NCBI GenBank assembly: GCA_033675265.1
Contig: JAUJYZ010000222.1
Span: forward strand, 602,501-666,500
DNA length: 64,000 nucleotides
Source of the DNA: Actinostola sp. cb2023
Taxonomy: Eukaryota > Cnidaria > Anthozoa > Actiniaria > Actinostolidae
Reading direction: 5' to 3'
The notes under the pieces: generated by a model
The model's database searches: none
What the model saw: only the letters and a program-made list of their open reading frames with translations
Told to the model about the DNA's origin: nothing
Made by a program: the position numbers and the translations under genes
Shown: positions 1 to 25,518 of the stretch, piece by piece
Layout: the number at the start of each line of letters is the position of its first letter
Numbering within the stretch: position 1 is the first letter of the stretch

Positions 1-446
1 CTAACATCTATACATTCATATATCCATTAGTTTCCATCCATCCATTCATTCATCCCATCCACTCTAACATCTATACATTCATATATCCATTAGTTCATCC
101 ATCCATTCATTCATCTCCATCCACTCTAACATATATCTATGCATCTATACATTCATATATTCATATATCCATTAGTTTCCATTCATTCATTCATCCCATC
201 CACTCTAACATCTATCTATACATTCATATATCCATTAGTTCATCCATCCATTCATTCATCCCATCCACTCTAACATCTATACATTCATATATCCATTAGT
301 TTCCATCCATCCATTCATTCATCCCATCCACTCTAACATCTATACATTCATATATCCATTAGTTTCCATCCATCCATTCATTCATCCCATCCACTCTAAC
401 ATCTATCTATACATTCATATATCCATTAGCTTCCATCCATCCATTC
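1..446. repeat. Minisatellite, about 60-bp unit, ~7 copies
   Basis: Tandem units built of CCATCCATTCATTCATC, CCACTCTAACATC and CATATATCCATTAG blocks fill the window start. Units differ by small indels such as TCTATC insertions. The array runs off the left edge. No coding potential is seen. Confidence 0.95.
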
Positions 447-485
447 ATAACTACAGCTGCTTCTAGTTTATAAATAAATAATTTC

Positions 486-680
486 TTGTTTATTATCACC
501 ATTTGTAAAAGCATTTACATGTAATGTGATGCACTCAAGAAATAAATTATTATTCTCAACTTTAAATCCTGCCAAAGGTGATCGCAAGACATTATTATTA
601 CTTCATATTGAATGATAATTTATTTCTTGAGTGCATCACATTACATCTAAATGCTCTTACAAATGGTGATAATAAATTGT
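486..680. repeat. Foldback (inverted-repeat) element upstream of the RNF123 exon
   Basis: The left arm (about 486-555) and right arm (about 603-678) are near-perfect reverse complements around a ~50-bp centre, sharing the TATTATCACCATTTGTAA and GTGATGCACTCAAGAAATAA blocks. It sits in the intron just before the RNF123 exon, and the acceptor TTTTCAG lies only ~20 bp downstream. It is probably a MITE remnant; no clear target-site duplication was seen. Confidence 0.75.
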
Positions 681-699
681 TATAAATGCATGTTTTCAG

Positions 700-1835
700 T
701 GCTAAACAAAGATGTCAGCTCAGGTGAAGTAAAAGAAGTCGAGGATCTTGTCAAATACCTTGAACAACAGAGCACAGAAGTCAGACTTCACAAGCAAGAG
801 TCAGTAGATGTTGATGAACTGTGTCCTATTTGCTATGCCATGAAGATCTCTGTCAGGTTTATCCCTTGTAACCATGTCTCATGCAAGTAAGTTGTAAAAT
901 TTACTACAGCTAGGTTTTCTCTTTTCTGTGAACTGATTTGAGTTGCATAAGACTTAAAGTGCCCCTAATAAATAATACAATATTTTGTGAATCGGTTCTT
1001 CCTGATGTGTATAATATGATGGTTTAATATTTCTAAATTTGAATCTTGCGTTTATGAGTTATAGAGGTTTGAAATCTCAATATGCAAATTTGATGACGTC
1101 TACCCAGGAATCATTTATTATACAAAAACGCCCTTGTGCTAATTATTGACATTTGAAAACTTACATAATATTTCCAGTCTAACTTTATGAATGATTTTAT
1201 AAAAATTTTCCCCATTTCAAAAAATAAGTTCTTCTTAAACAAGTCTAAATAAGTTATGGCAAAAGCCTGGGTAGACGTCATCAAATTTGCATATTGAGAT
1301 TTCAAACCTCTATAACTCTGAAACACAAGGCTCAAATTTAGAAATATTAAACCATCATATTATACACATCATGAAGAACTGATTCACAAAATATTGTATT
1401 ATTTATAATGGACACTTTAAGGTACAACAGACACATGTGCAACTTTGCGAGCAACATGCAGAATTTCAGCGTAGGTGTCCACCACTTTCAATATATGCTC
1501 TACTTGTCGTGCACAAAGGTTTCAGTGCGAGGCTCCAGGGAATAATTACATTTATTATTTTGTCTTTTCACGAATCAGTGAGCATTATCCCCCAGAGCCT
1601 CGCTCTGAATCTATTGTACGCAACTAGTGAAGTATATATTAAAAGTCAGCTATTTGTTATGTGCAGCAGAAATACAACAATAATTATTGCAGGGGTGCAC
1701 TCTCACACACTACAATGTTTTTCCTGTTGCAACAGGTCATGCATTACTCGGCATCTAATGAACAACAAAGAATGTTTCTTCTGCAAAGAAATGGTGGACA
1801 AACTGGAAGACATCTCGTCTGTATCCAAGACATGA
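700..1835 (+). CDS. RNF123: E3 ubiquitin-protein ligase RNF123 (KPC1), last two exons
   Basis: Two exons encode the C-terminal RING finger of RNF123, the catalytic subunit of the cytoplasmic KPC ubiquitin ligase. Exon 700..886 follows acceptor TTTTCAG and ends at CAA|GTAAGT. The final exon 1736..1835 follows TTGCAACAG and ends in TGA. The joined frame has the C3HC4 pattern CPIC, CNHVSCKSC, HLMNN and CFFC, and the HLMNN-K-x-CFFCK stretch is characteristic of RNF123. Upstream exons, including the SPRY domain, lie outside the window, so only about 95 of more than 1,200 residues are present. The intervening intron holds an inverted-repeat element. The gene is convergent with GMPPB. Identity is confident from the RING sequence; function is by family knowledge. 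Confidence 0.9.
950..1425. mobile_element. Long-TIR MITE in the last RNF123 intron
   Basis: Arms of about 150 bp at ~952-1107 and ~1264-1422 are inverted copies with scattered mismatches, sharing GTAGACGTCATCAAATTTGC and CTTAAAGTG ends, around a centre of ~155 bp. The whole element is intronic. The CTTAAAGTG terminus recurs in the element at 2229-2816, suggesting one family. No transposase was seen. Confidence 0.8.
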
Positions 1836-2228
1836 CGTAGAAAAAAAGTCATGCTACAGACTTTTACTGTGAGACTTGAGTAATCAAACTGCCTGGCCTT
1901 GCAATGATTGTTTTATTGTGTCTTTTAAATTACAATTTCTTACTAGAGTAACTACACCTGTACAATAGAATTACAGAATGCCCACTTAACCGAGAGAATA
2001 TAAACCTTGGCATACAGCAAATGATTCCTATAAATGGGTTAAAACTGCTAATTTAACTGTCAGCTAAGCCAGGAACCAAAGTTTATCAAACTAAACCATG
2101 GATTTGGTTGAATGAAACTTAGACACTGTAAAAAAGTGCTAAATTTACTGACATTTTGGACATTGATGCTTCATCGGAGTAACAAAGATTATAGGTAGTT
2201 TTAACACATTTATATGAATCGTTCTCGA
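1836..2228. other. RNF123 3' flank, no further gene seen
   Basis: AT-rich sequence after the RNF123 stop, presumably containing its 3' UTR. No canonical AATAAA close to the stop was recognised, and no open frame with recognisable content was found. Confidence 0.5.
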
Positions 2229-2816
2229 CTTAAAGTGCTACTATGATGAAATGTTGCAAAGTTGATGTTTTTGCATTTTTAGTATCCTGGTAGTATGTTT
2301 ATTAACATATCCAAACCGTTTTTCGCTACGATAAAAATAACTTCCACAAAATGTACAAATTGTGTACAAATTTTGAGCCTGCCATTGTTCAAACTGGTTC
2401 CTGGCCATTGATTAATTGTACAATAGAAGTGACGTCAGTTTCTCAACACTGGTCGTCGCAAGTTCGTCACATGGCTAATTTACACTGCGACTTTTATTGG
2501 CGATTCAAGACACTGTTTTCTTGCCTTTTAAAGTACAAATTCTTTTTAGTCATAATTAAACTAAAAATACAGTGCAGCGAGCAAGCGCGACGCGTTCACG
2601 TTGAGAAACTGACGTCACAGTCTATTGTTCGCAGGAACACGATTTAGTAATGGCGGACGTATTTTTGCCTGTTTTGAGAGTCCAATATTCCACTCCTTTA
2701 TTCTTATATCGACTTAAAAACAACTAAAACTGCTATCTTGGATTTTAAAATACTATTTTACGAATTAATCATTTATTTATCAATAACAACGAATTTCGTC
2801 ATAGTAGCACTTAAGT
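2229..2816. mobile_element. TIR element between RNF123 and GMPPB
   Basis: The ends CTTAAAGTGCTACTATGATG and its near-perfect complement (TTTCGTCATAGTAGCACTTAAG, given here as two blocks: TTTCGTCATAG and TAGCACTTAAG) bound a ~590-bp segment. The interior has no coding signal that I recognise. The first nine bases are shared with the MITE inside the RNF123 intron. Confidence 0.8.
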
Positions 2817-4054
2817 ATTTTCTTTTACCTCTGGGTGCAAGTTCAATTATGTAGGTTAAAGTGACATTCAAATTGATGGTTCCCTACAACGGGTACAGTA
2901 AAAACAACGTACTTACATGTAAGTGATCTCTGATCAAAATCTAAATTCTCCTCGAGATTCTTTGAATTTCAAAGGAGAATTTGGGTTTTGATCACAAGTT
3001 CTTGCAGGGACCCACCCCTTCACCCCCCTTTATTGCAAGCTGATTGTTGTGCCATAGATTGCTAAAGTGCTTGAAACCCCCATAAATAAAGATTCCCATT
3101 GACACAAATTTATTTTTTCTCTGGGCCTTTTCCTTTCTAGAACCAATGCTCAAAAAGATTTTTTTGAGTAATTTATTTAAATAACACTTCAACTTTCCCT
3201 TTTTTTCTATCTTTATCCATTGAGATTATCTGACCATTTAGAATTCAGCATTTCAGAGATGGCCTGTCAGTTATCACTAATCAGGGTAGGCACTAATTCA
3301 AAGGGAGGTGTTTGTCTGAGCACCAATTTGAGCATTTACGGTAACCCTAGATGGACAGTACCTCTCCAGACAAAGTTAATATAATCTTTCGGTTCGGTTC
3401 TGTGTAGCACCAATAAAATGAGAATATATTGATGTTTAAAAATGATATCCTTTGAGGATGGATGCCTTTGTCTGATTCCTCTTTCTTTGTCTTATTCACA
3501 TATCCTGTAAGGCAATAGCTTCCCTACCCAGATAGGCTAAAGCATGGTTTTCATTAGCGACATAAGCACAGGGACCGTGGAGCGAGTTTCATATTGTTGG
3601 GGCTGAAGCCTTCAAAACACCTGAAAATGGCTGAATTTTTTATAGAAAATGTATGGGAAGCTTGCCTTTATTGAGGGGACTGAAGTCCCTTTAGCCCCCC
3701 CCTCTCCGCGGTCCCTGAAGCACAGGCTACATATACAGTGATGCATTGATCAATAATGATGCTTGTATGGTGCACTGAGTCTGTGTATATGTTGCTTGGT
3801 TATGTTTATTCCTACATTTGCACATCACCAGTCGCTTTACTCACACAGAGTCCATCTTGGCATGAAAATGAGGTCACGCGTGGATTGTTTTCACTGATAG
3901 TTTACACGTGTGACCTCGTTTTCATGCTAAAAGTACAAAGGTACAAACCAAGATGGCCACTGTGTGATTAATGCGAAGTGAAAACCAGGCTTTAACTGAT
4001 GGGCTTCCTGTGTTATTGTGTCATGTGACACAGGAAGCCCATCAGTAAGGCTAA
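2817..4054. other. RNF123-GMPPB intergenic region with small hairpins
   Basis: No gene seen. It contains an imperfect hairpin around 2930-2995 (TGATCAAAATCTAAATTCTC against GAGAATTTGGGTTTTGATCA, minor mismatches), related to sequence at 16620-16745. It also has an imperfect inverted repeat at 3850-3960 around ATGAAAATGAGGTCACGCGT and the 3' GGGCTTCCTGTG hairpin described separately. Confidence 0.6.
3995..4047. repeat. Perfect palindromic repeat, GGGCTTCCTGTG family
   Basis: The arm ACTGATGGGCTTCCTGTGT is followed after 15 bp by its exact complement (19-bp arms). It lies 90 bp beyond the GMPPB stop, next to its poly(A) signal. It is the cleanest full copy of a motif that recurs about 20 times in this window, also at 6921, 7582, 10211 and 36235 as full or near-full hairpins. 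Confidence 0.9.
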
Positions 4055-4060
4055 TTTATT
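4055..4060 (-). promoter_or_regulatory. GMPPB polyadenylation signal
   Basis: AATAAA on the minus strand, about 75 nt beyond the GMPPB stop codon at 4134-4136. Confidence 0.6.
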
Positions 4061-4133
4061 TACATAATATATTATGTAACAGGATTATTCCCAAGAGTGT
4101 CTGATGTTGATGGTATAATGACTGCATGAATGT

Positions 4134-9075
<4,942 letters not shown>

Positions 9076-10210
9076 TTTTAAGAGGATATTTATTTCAACA
9101 TCGCGTAATATCCGCCAAAAGCGAAAAACGAGCCTTTTTGAACAGTTTGACTTTGGATTTTCGCTTTGGATTAACACTCTAATTACTCGTGCCCAGGCCG
9201 TAGGCCGCACGAGTTATAAAACCCAACGCGTATTTTATTATTTTTTTTCAATGTCAGAAAATCGCAAAGTTGTGCAACATCCGGTCACATGCTATCGAGA
9301 CCCAAATATAAATAGGGTACAGGGTTGGGGATCAGCGAAGTGGGAGGGCAAGGGGGAGAAGGTTTGCAAAGCCCGGGGCCTAGTATCTATATATACATGT
9401 ACTGGAACCATTTATATACAGAAATGTATCTCTCTTCCAATCGATGTGGGACATTGTCAAATCCAAAACACTACTCATGACCACTAATTCCATAGACAAT
9501 CGTCACTAAAAATAAAGTCCAAATCAAATCAAATCAGATTATAGGGCAAATGGGGTGTGTGTCTAGCGAAAGCATGGGGTCTTGTACTACTGAATTGTCT
9601 CGCACATGCGCAATGTGTTATATAGATGTGTTATATAGGAGTCGTGATTCCCGATCTAAAAAGCGGCTAAATTAAATGTGTTGGCCAAATGAAGGATAAA
9701 AAGACGAGGTATAAAGCAACAAGTCAGAGCCCAGGCATCCACCACGGCTTAGAAATTGCACACAAATCCTAACTTCGGCCTTCATCGGTCGCTGTTCAGC
9801 GCTCGTCAACAAATCAAAATTCACAAGACAACTCGGACCAACATCGAATATTAAAATACAACTCAAAACCTCAAGAAAACTACACAGGGGACTTCAACAA
9901 CTATTATTCTTTATTTCTAGTATTTTTTAGGGAACGCCTTATAGAAAAATAATGCTTTTGAGAAACAAACAAACTCATACTCAAAACTATAAAAATGACC
10001 GGTTGAACCAAGCTTTTCGAATCGCTCAAAAAAACCACTCAAAAACACAATTTCTCGCTCAGATTTCTACACCAACGTGTTCTTTAATTTTCAGACTACT
10101 GTTGTGAATACATTTTTGAGAATCTCATACCCTTTGAAGGCTTTATCAGAGCTCATTCCTGATCCAACCGAACGAAATCCAAAGACGTCACGATCCACTG
10201 ATTTCTACGT

Positions 10211-10240
10211 TTGGGCTACCTGTGACCACAGGAAGCCCAA
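10211..10240. repeat. GGGCTACCTGTG-family hairpin
   Basis: TTGGGCTACCTGTG, 2-bp spacer, CACAGGAAGCCCAA: an almost perfect 30-bp palindrome. Confidence 0.85.
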
Positions 10241-11040
10241 TTATACAACTGACACGTGCACAGACGAACATTCAGTGAAAATCCTTATCGTCCAAGAAGA
10301 TAAGCACACGAATAGCTGGACGTCTATGTGTTCTACTAGAAAGGAAACCACAAGCTTATATTTATGGTATTTTTATATTTCGAAGTCTAAATGAAAAATC
10401 GACCGACAACAACCTGATCCGAATCATTGAACTTTACTCGTTGAATACAGTTATATACCAAGATAATGGTCTCTTGATTTTACTTTTAAAATGTTCAAAT
10501 ATTTTCACTCTGAGCGAAATATAAATCATACCGCATTGATCACGAAAGATAACTGCGACATGTGCTGGTTCCAGGTAGAAAAGGGAAGTTTTCAAGCAAA
10601 AATCAAACTCGTATACAAACTTTGGGCTCTTTCAGTCAGTATATCACTATCCTGAAAAACCTTTGTTATTCAAATCAAGAACTCTTTGTAGAACGAGGCA
10701 TACAACAATATGAACTATTGTTATTCAAATTTTCAGGAATTCAGGACGGTGATATACTGAGAAAGCCCCCACACTGACACTTCCACAGGGATCCCAATTC
10801 TACTCTGGTCCTTAGCATGTACTGGTTCAATCCGGCACCAGGGCACGAGTGAACCCTGCCGACAGGGTCTAGTTTTATTTAAACCAAGCACAAACTATTA
10901 AAAACAAAGTAAATTGTCTGCCTAAAGCTGTTTTAGCGTTGTACAAAGCCACTTTCCTGCTCTTTGTTTCAAATTTGAGGTAATTCAGGGGAAAACATCA
11001 GCAATACTAGCAAATATACTGATCTAGCCCATGTGGCAGA

Positions 11041-11263
11041 CCTGCCAACTCTCCCGGTTTAGCCGGGAGTCTCCAGATTTTGGACCTCAACTCCCGGTCT
11101 CCCGGTTTGAAGACAAAATCTCCCGGCTAAACACGATTTACGGTGAAATTGCGTAATACAACGGTAACGATCTTTTTCAATATTAGAATATGTGTCTTTT
11201 CATGTGAAACGCTCGTTTATTCGTTTACCAGGCGATACAAATCTCCTTTTTGCTTTTTAAGAA

Positions 11264-11307
<44 letters not shown>

Positions 11308-11417
11308 GGTTCGGAAATGTTCAGGGATATCCGCCATTTTGTTTTTGGTAGTAGAGTAGGCTAATTTAGCCTATATTTTCCAGTCTCAAGATTTGAGGGC
11401 TCGGGGGGTTGGCAGGT
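11041..11417. mobile_element. MITE with ACCTGCCAAC termini and CTCCCGG iterations
   Basis: The left end ACCTGCCAACTCTCCCGG and right end GGGGGGTTGGCAGGT are inverted. The motif CTCCCGG is repeated four times near the left end. The interior is expanded by a 43-base G run (11264-11306). No coding content. Confidence 0.7.
11264..11306 (+). repeat. Homopolymer G run, 43 bases
   Basis: Uninterrupted G43 inside the CTCCCGG MITE. The length may be affected by sequencing or assembly error. Confidence 0.9.
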
Positions 11418-11914
11418 ATGATGTGGACAGTTTTCAAATCAAATTTTCGCTTTGGATTAACACTCTAATTTCACTTTTAGCGTTCAAAAACCATCACAAA
11501 TACCTTGAACTCTTTGCTAATGCAGTTTTAGCCTTGTACAAAACGTATTCGGCCATGCTATTGGTTTTTGGCGCTCAATACGCGCGTTCGTAAAAAATAT
11601 CCTCTTAAAAAATTTTAATTTAAACTATCTAGCACAAATGGCCATTTGATGGAATTTTGAACTTACTTTAGTTTTGGAGCAAATTATTTTCTTTTTGGCG
11701 CGAAAAACTAGCATTTTGGTGAGTTTAATTTATGTTGCTTCTCTATCCTGGGATTTTCTTTGTTTGAGTTTTCTTTTTCGTCTTTCCTTTGATACCGTCA
11801 CCAAAACCAAGGATCCCAAGGTCTGGAGTTCGAGTCTCAAGGAGTCAATATTTTTTTTATTTTTTATTTTTAGATTTTTTTCTAAGATATTTTTGCAGGC
11901 TCCTGATTTGCAGA

Positions 11915-11955
11915 ACCGGAAATGACGTTTGTATTCAATTGACGTCACGTGCCTG
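11915..11955 (+). promoter_or_regulatory. Putative twinfilin promoter motifs (ETS, CRE, E-box)
   Basis: About 120-150 bp before the twinfilin ATG the sequence has ACCGGAAATGACG (ETS-like core GGAA) followed by TTGACGTCACGTGCC, a full CRE (TGACGTCA) overlapping an E-box (CACGTG). No TATA box is evident, as is usual for housekeeping genes. Role inferred from position and motif. Confidence 0.45.
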
Positions 11956-12070
11956 TGTCCCCGGCTGTTTGGGGAGGTCTTGTACAAGTTGATGTCCAAA
12001 ACTAAAATATCTCCCTCTTTTCTGTTGCTGTTTCCTCCTCAAACCGTCATCAAACCCAACTTAGCTCACC

Positions 12071-20706
<8,636 letters not shown>

Positions 20707-20813
20707 ACTTTTTATTACAATTCATGAATTTAGTGTATAAATTTAGTATTTTTGATGAGTTTTTTTTCGTAGACGGTAGTTATAATTTGAGAATTATTAT
20801 AAGTGCATTGTAG

Positions 20814-20819
20814 AATAAA
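20814..20819 (+). promoter_or_regulatory. Twinfilin polyadenylation signal
   Basis: AATAAA about 108 nt after the twinfilin TAA at 20704-20706. Confidence 0.7.
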
Positions 20820-21750
20820 TCTTTAGTCTTTACTATTTGTGGGGTTTTCTGGTCCCGGTTTTCTTTGTTCATGCTTACTCCTTCCCGTGTGACACAGGGA
20901 TCCCGCAATAATAGGGTTTTCTCTCTTGAATACCGGTATCTTATTTCAGTAACACTGAAATACTTTGGTTCTGAATTTCGTATTGATCAAAATTGAGGCG
21001 TATTAAATTACTGGAAAATGTCAATAAAATTTAAATCGTTTAGTTTTTGAAATAACCTGCCATTGAAAAAGCGAGCGAAAAACACTTGTTTGGCTTTTGA
21101 AAAACCGGTTTTACAGGAATTTCTTAGCGGGATTTTACAAACTCTGAATGATGACACGGCACTGTTCTAATGAACGAAAAACCTTTATAACATAGCATTG
21201 ATATAACGCGCGCTCTGATTGGCTAATTAGCGTGCGCGAGCGTGCATCCATAACTCAATGGACGCTCGCTCACGTCATCGCCATAGCGCGCGCTCGGAAA
21301 TCAATTGGAAAATAAAATTGTTTTACGCCTCGTGCGACTCTTACGCTTCCCTCGTGCTTAGCAGCCTCCCGCGTGCATCCATAACTCGATGGACGCACGC
21401 TGATCGTTGACCATTCCATCATTTTTAAACTGGAATGAGAAAACTCTATTTCATTCAATGAAATGAAATTTTACGGATGTTGAGTCCAAAACCGAAAACA
21501 TGGGAAGCATTTTGAGGACACTGAACTATTCAATCGATATTCAAGACCATTCAATGTTCAAATGAACGGCTACGTTTGCACTTTACTTTCTTCATAGTTT
21601 TAATACGGTAAGTGGAAGATAGTTTTAATTGAAAGTTATAGTTTACAGTAATAATAATATAAGGTTCTTATATAGTTTTATAAATTTCAAAGCTCGTCTC
21701 TTGTTTCAGACTGATTTTGATTCATTAAAATCTTGTCGTTTGTTTAATAA
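20820..21750. other. Intergenic, no gene seen
   Basis: Contains one GGGATCCCTGTG-family half-motif (GACACAGGGATCCC, ~20891). It also has a CpG-rich stretch with GCGCGCGCTC-type blocks (21206-21300), where GTGCATCCATAACTC is repeated at ~21243 and ~21373. No convincing open frame. Confidence 0.5.
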
Positions 21751-22269
21751 TACCGTAGAATTCCGATAGTAACGGCCCCCCCCCCGAAAAACGCCCTTCT
21801 GAAAGTAACGTTAGTTTTTGAATAAAAATCATTATAAATCCCGAAATAATAATATTATTATGAATCCCCCGAAAGTCAACGACCCCCCTAAAGTAACGGC
21901 CCTGAAACTATGTGCTCTTTATACATGTAATCTTGTAGATTGTCAGTGAATAAATATATCGTGAGAATTTAGAACGTGGACGACCTTTTGACGTATCTCG
22001 TTCTGTTTTGTGTTTGCAAACGTTTTTTAACCATCCGAAAGTTTAAACGGCTACCCGAAAGTAGCGGCCCCTTTGGCCTACTAAATTCGAAAGTAACGGG
22101 GTCCGTTACTAGAGTGCAATTTAGAAAAGCTTGAAAACTAAATAACTAATTAGTACTGAATAGCACTGATGAAACAATAGAAAACAATAGAAATAGCACT
22201 ATTTAGTACTATTTAAAGTTAGTACTATTTCACACTTTTCTAAATTGCACTCTATCGGAATCTACGGTA
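21751..22269. mobile_element. MITE with TACCGTAGA termini
   Basis: The ends TACCGTAGAATTCCGATAG and its near-complement CTATCGGAATCTACGGTA bound a segment with iterated GAAAGTAACGGCCC motifs. Its right third is a second inverted repeat of AGAGTGCAATTTAGAAAAG. It is flanked by TAA-rich sequence, so the target duplication is ambiguous. Confidence 0.75.
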
Positions 22270-22928
22270 ATAATAATATTATTATTAATATTATTATTAT
22301 TATTGATTGTAAATATGAACAAATGGTAGAGACAATAATTGACGAACGTTTTCGGTTTATTCAAACCATCTTCAGGTACAACTACGGTTCAATACTTTCA
22401 AATGCAACTTTATATTTATGCTAAAATGTACAATTAAGTATTAAACTCCTTGTTTGTTTAAATTACGTGCCTATGAAACGAAAATGTCGATCCTTGTTTT
22501 ATTGTACATTATTGTTGTTTGGTCTTTCTCTGAACATTTGTTGTATTTAAACATCGACTTTGAGGTCTTTGAGCGTGCGAACATTTTCTTTTCGCAGTTC
22601 GAAAATTACTTTTCAACCAAAATGTGCGACAAGACTCTGGGCGGCTTGACAATGGTTCGGTGACGTCAAGAGGTTGTGTATGCCTTTGTTTGCACAACTC
22701 TTGACGTCACATTCTATAGTATGGCGTGTTCTGTTGTCTCTATATACATCACTCTATAGTTGACCGAGCGGGAATTGTCGCACTTAGAAACCCAAAATAC
22801 CCAACTTCGTGCGCGATATAAAAAATGTTCCCGTAGCTCAATTCACTTTTTATTAACGCCATGTAAACAAGCAAATAGTAAACTTTTGTAGTAGCAAATA
22901 AAAACGGGGTCGGTTTTGGATGGTTTAA

Positions 22929-23599
22929 GGTGGTTCCAGCATAATGAATGACCGGTTTGCCGTATTTTTTAACTCGCTCGCTCCGCGTCAATATTGCTTG
23001 GATTTTATTATGCTTAACACAAATACTAATTCAACTATTCTGCTTTTGGAAGGTTTATTCAAAATTATCATTGTAAGCCGATTTTGTGAATGCCAGCTGA
23101 TATTCAAACGACACTATTTTCACTAAAACTGCTGCCAAGCGTTATTCCCAAGTACGATTTTTTTTAAACTTCGTGAACGACCTTTTAAGGTACCTAGTAA
23201 TGTTCTGACGAGGTAAGAAGGAAATTGATCGAGCCGAAATCACCAATTCATATTTTTGTTGTCAAAATTTGGACAAATCGGTTGTTACGTGATTTCGGCT
23301 CGAACATTTTTTTTCTTACCTCGTCAGAACATTACTAGGGACCTTAAAAGGCCGTTCACGAAGTTTAAAAAAAATCGTACGAGGGAATAACGCTTGGCAG
23401 CAGTTTTAGTGAAAATAGTGTCGTTTGAATATCAGCTGGCATTCACAAACGCGGCTTATAATGATACTTTTTGAATACACCGTCGAAAGGCAGAATATGT
23501 GAATTAGTATTTGTGTTAAGCAAATAAAATCCAAGCAATATTGACGTAGCGAGCGAGTTAAAAAAAATACGGCAAACCGGTCATTCATTATGCGGGAAC
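22929..23599. mobile_element. Foldback element with 8-bp TSD TGGTTTAA
   Basis: Arms of ~300 bp are near-identical inverted copies, including ATAATGAATGACCGGTTTGC and CGAGGTAAGAAGGAAA-like ends of the loop, around a ~60-bp centre. TGGTTTAA is duplicated at 22921-22928 and 23600-23607, pointing to a hAT-like transposase. It is inserted beside the Penelope-like endonuclease fragment. Confidence 0.88.
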
Positions 23600-24039
23600 T
23601 GGTTTAAAGTTAACGATGAAAATCGCTTCTAATGTTATTAGGAAATCCCATTCGAACTTGTGACTGTGATTGCTTGCAAGGTGGCGGGCAGGCTCAGATG
23701 ACTGGATGGGATTTTCGTGCTCTCTTTGACGCAGCTCGAAATTTCTGGCTACTTCTCCGATGTATGTTGAGTCGCACGACGTGCACGTGCCTCGATAGAC
23801 CACGTTGGGATGGTGTTTGTCCTTCAAGTTAAACAATGAACTAACTTGTCTCGTATTCCATACGATTCTGAATTTGAAATGGCCTGAGTAGAGGTGTAGA
23901 ATGTTAATTTATGGATGAATTTCTTCGATTCCTTCTCATTCTGTTGGCAATATGGTAGGCGGATAAAGATAGCTTTGCGATCGTCGAACCAGTGTGTGGG
24001 TATGATACACTCATCAGTGGGCGGGTCGTTGAAATCTTG

Positions 24040-24230
<191 letters not shown>

Positions 24231-24272
24231 GGATTACTGAAAAGCAAACAGTGAAAAAAAAAAGGAAAACAT

Positions 24273-24671
24273 TTCGGTGCAGCGAGGAATCGATCCCCGG
24301 CCCGTGTGCTTCTGAAGCACTGTGTTTCAGTGCGAGCCACGGGACCATAGTAATTTGCACAACAATAGACACTCCATTCACAGGATACACTAGGTTATTT
24401 TGTCCTCCAAATCAATAAGCGTGCACGATAGCCTAGTGGTGCGGGGCAGTTATTTAGTGGGACTAGGATCCGACTGTTCCCTCCCTCTTTGATCACTAAG
24501 CTGATTGGTGTAATGCCCGGATAGCGCGGATGAGGCCGAAATCCTCGTCCTATACGTAACATACGGTGACCCAGCATAATGTCTGGGAGTATGGTCCTTT
24601 TTTGGATAAATTACCGGCATTCATCTCTTTTGAACCTGGGGGTCCAGGGTTCGAGTCCCAGCCGTGGCACG
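24273..24671 (-). repeat. Composite repeat with outward-facing tRNA-like ends, copy A
   Basis: On the minus strand GGTCCCGTGGCTCGCACTG... ending GGGGATCGATTCCTCGCTGC forms one tRNA-like module, pointing toward lower coordinates. On the plus strand a second module ends GGTTCGAGTCCCAGCC just before poly-T at 24672. The ~210-bp core between them includes GATAGCCTAGTGGTGCGG (box-A-like) and a hairpin GATGAGG-CCGAAAT-CCTCGTC. Copies at 50864 and 59672 have the opposite orientation. Confidence 0.75.
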
Positions 24672-24699
24672 TTTTTTTTTTCATTCTTTCTTTTTATTT

Positions 24700-25246
24700 T
24701 TGTTCTTGTTTGTTTGTTTTCTTTTTTGGAATTGTTTACATATTTCTTCTTTTTTGTAAAAAAAAAATGTAAAAAAAGCATATTGATAAGCTTTCACCTC
24801 TTCTCTGAGCTCTAGGTCTCAGTATAAATGATTTTCTTCGTTTGTAGATAATTTTCTAAACCTGTTTTAGTTAAACTACTTTAAAACGTGTTTAAGCCTT
24901 GGTGTGAACGGGGCTTTCTTCCAAAAATGATTTTGGGAAAAGATTCTGAGCAGCTGCAACATCTCAGTAGAAAAGCAAAAAAATCAGGAAAAATCGATTT
25001 CTCCCATATCGATTTAATGTATTGAAATTTGCTACGCTACGCAATTTCGGATAGAACCATCTTCAAATTCGTGGATTGTCCAGATTTTTTGACATACAAT
25101 GGCGTTCTTCAAAAAAATATTTTGGAAAATATTCTGAGCAGTGCAACATCTAGAAAGGCAAAAAATCAGGAAAAATCGATTTCTCCCCATATATTTACTG
25201 TATTGAATTTTGCTTCGTTATGCAATCTCCAAATTCGCAATGCATC
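24700..25246. other. No gene seen
   Basis: AT-rich. It contains a direct duplication of a ~150-bp segment (about 24905-25050 and 25090-25225) with AAAAATCAGGAAAAATCGAT in both copies, ending at the (TTCG)n array. Confidence 0.55.
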
Positions 25247-25518
25247 TTTCGTTCGTTTGTTTGTTCGTTCGTTCGTTCGTTCGTTCGTTCGTTCGTTCGT
25301 TCGTTCGTTCGTTCGTTCGTTCGTTCGTTCGTTCGTTCGTTCGTTCGTTCGTTCGTTCGTTCGTTCGTTCGTTCGTTCGTTCGTTCGTTCGTTCGTTCGT
25401 TCGTTCGTTCGTTCGTTCGTTCGTTCGTTCGTTCGTTCGTTCGTTCGTTCGTTCGTTCGTTCGTTCGTTCGTTCGTTCGTTCGTTCGTTCGTTCGTTCGT
25501 TCGTTTGTTCGTTCGTTT
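25247..25518 (+). repeat. (TTCG)n tetranucleotide microsatellite
   Basis: About 65 perfect GTTC/TTCG units. Arg/Ser/Phe-rich frames on both strands are artefacts. Confidence 0.98.

Larger units (their letters stand above)
9076..11611. mobile_element. Possible 2.5-kb TIR element between GMPPB and twinfilin
   Basis: TTTTAAGAGGATATTTA at the left is matched in inverted orientation by AAATATCCTCTTAAAA at ~11595-11611. Near the ends the block TTTTCGCTTTGGATTAACAC occurs in direct orientation (~9160 and ~11445). Related sequence recurs at 29245-29330. No transposase or other recognisable protein is encoded. It includes a hairpin of the GGGCTTCCTGTG family (10211-10240) and a separate nested element (11041-11417). 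It could also be two unrelated repeats whose ends happen to be inverted. Confidence 0.4.

Noticed and set aside
24510..24545. Hammerhead-like GGATGAGGCCGAAAT in the composite repeat
   Set aside because: The conserved U of CUGAUGA is replaced and the segment instead forms a simple 7-bp hairpin supported by compensatory changes.
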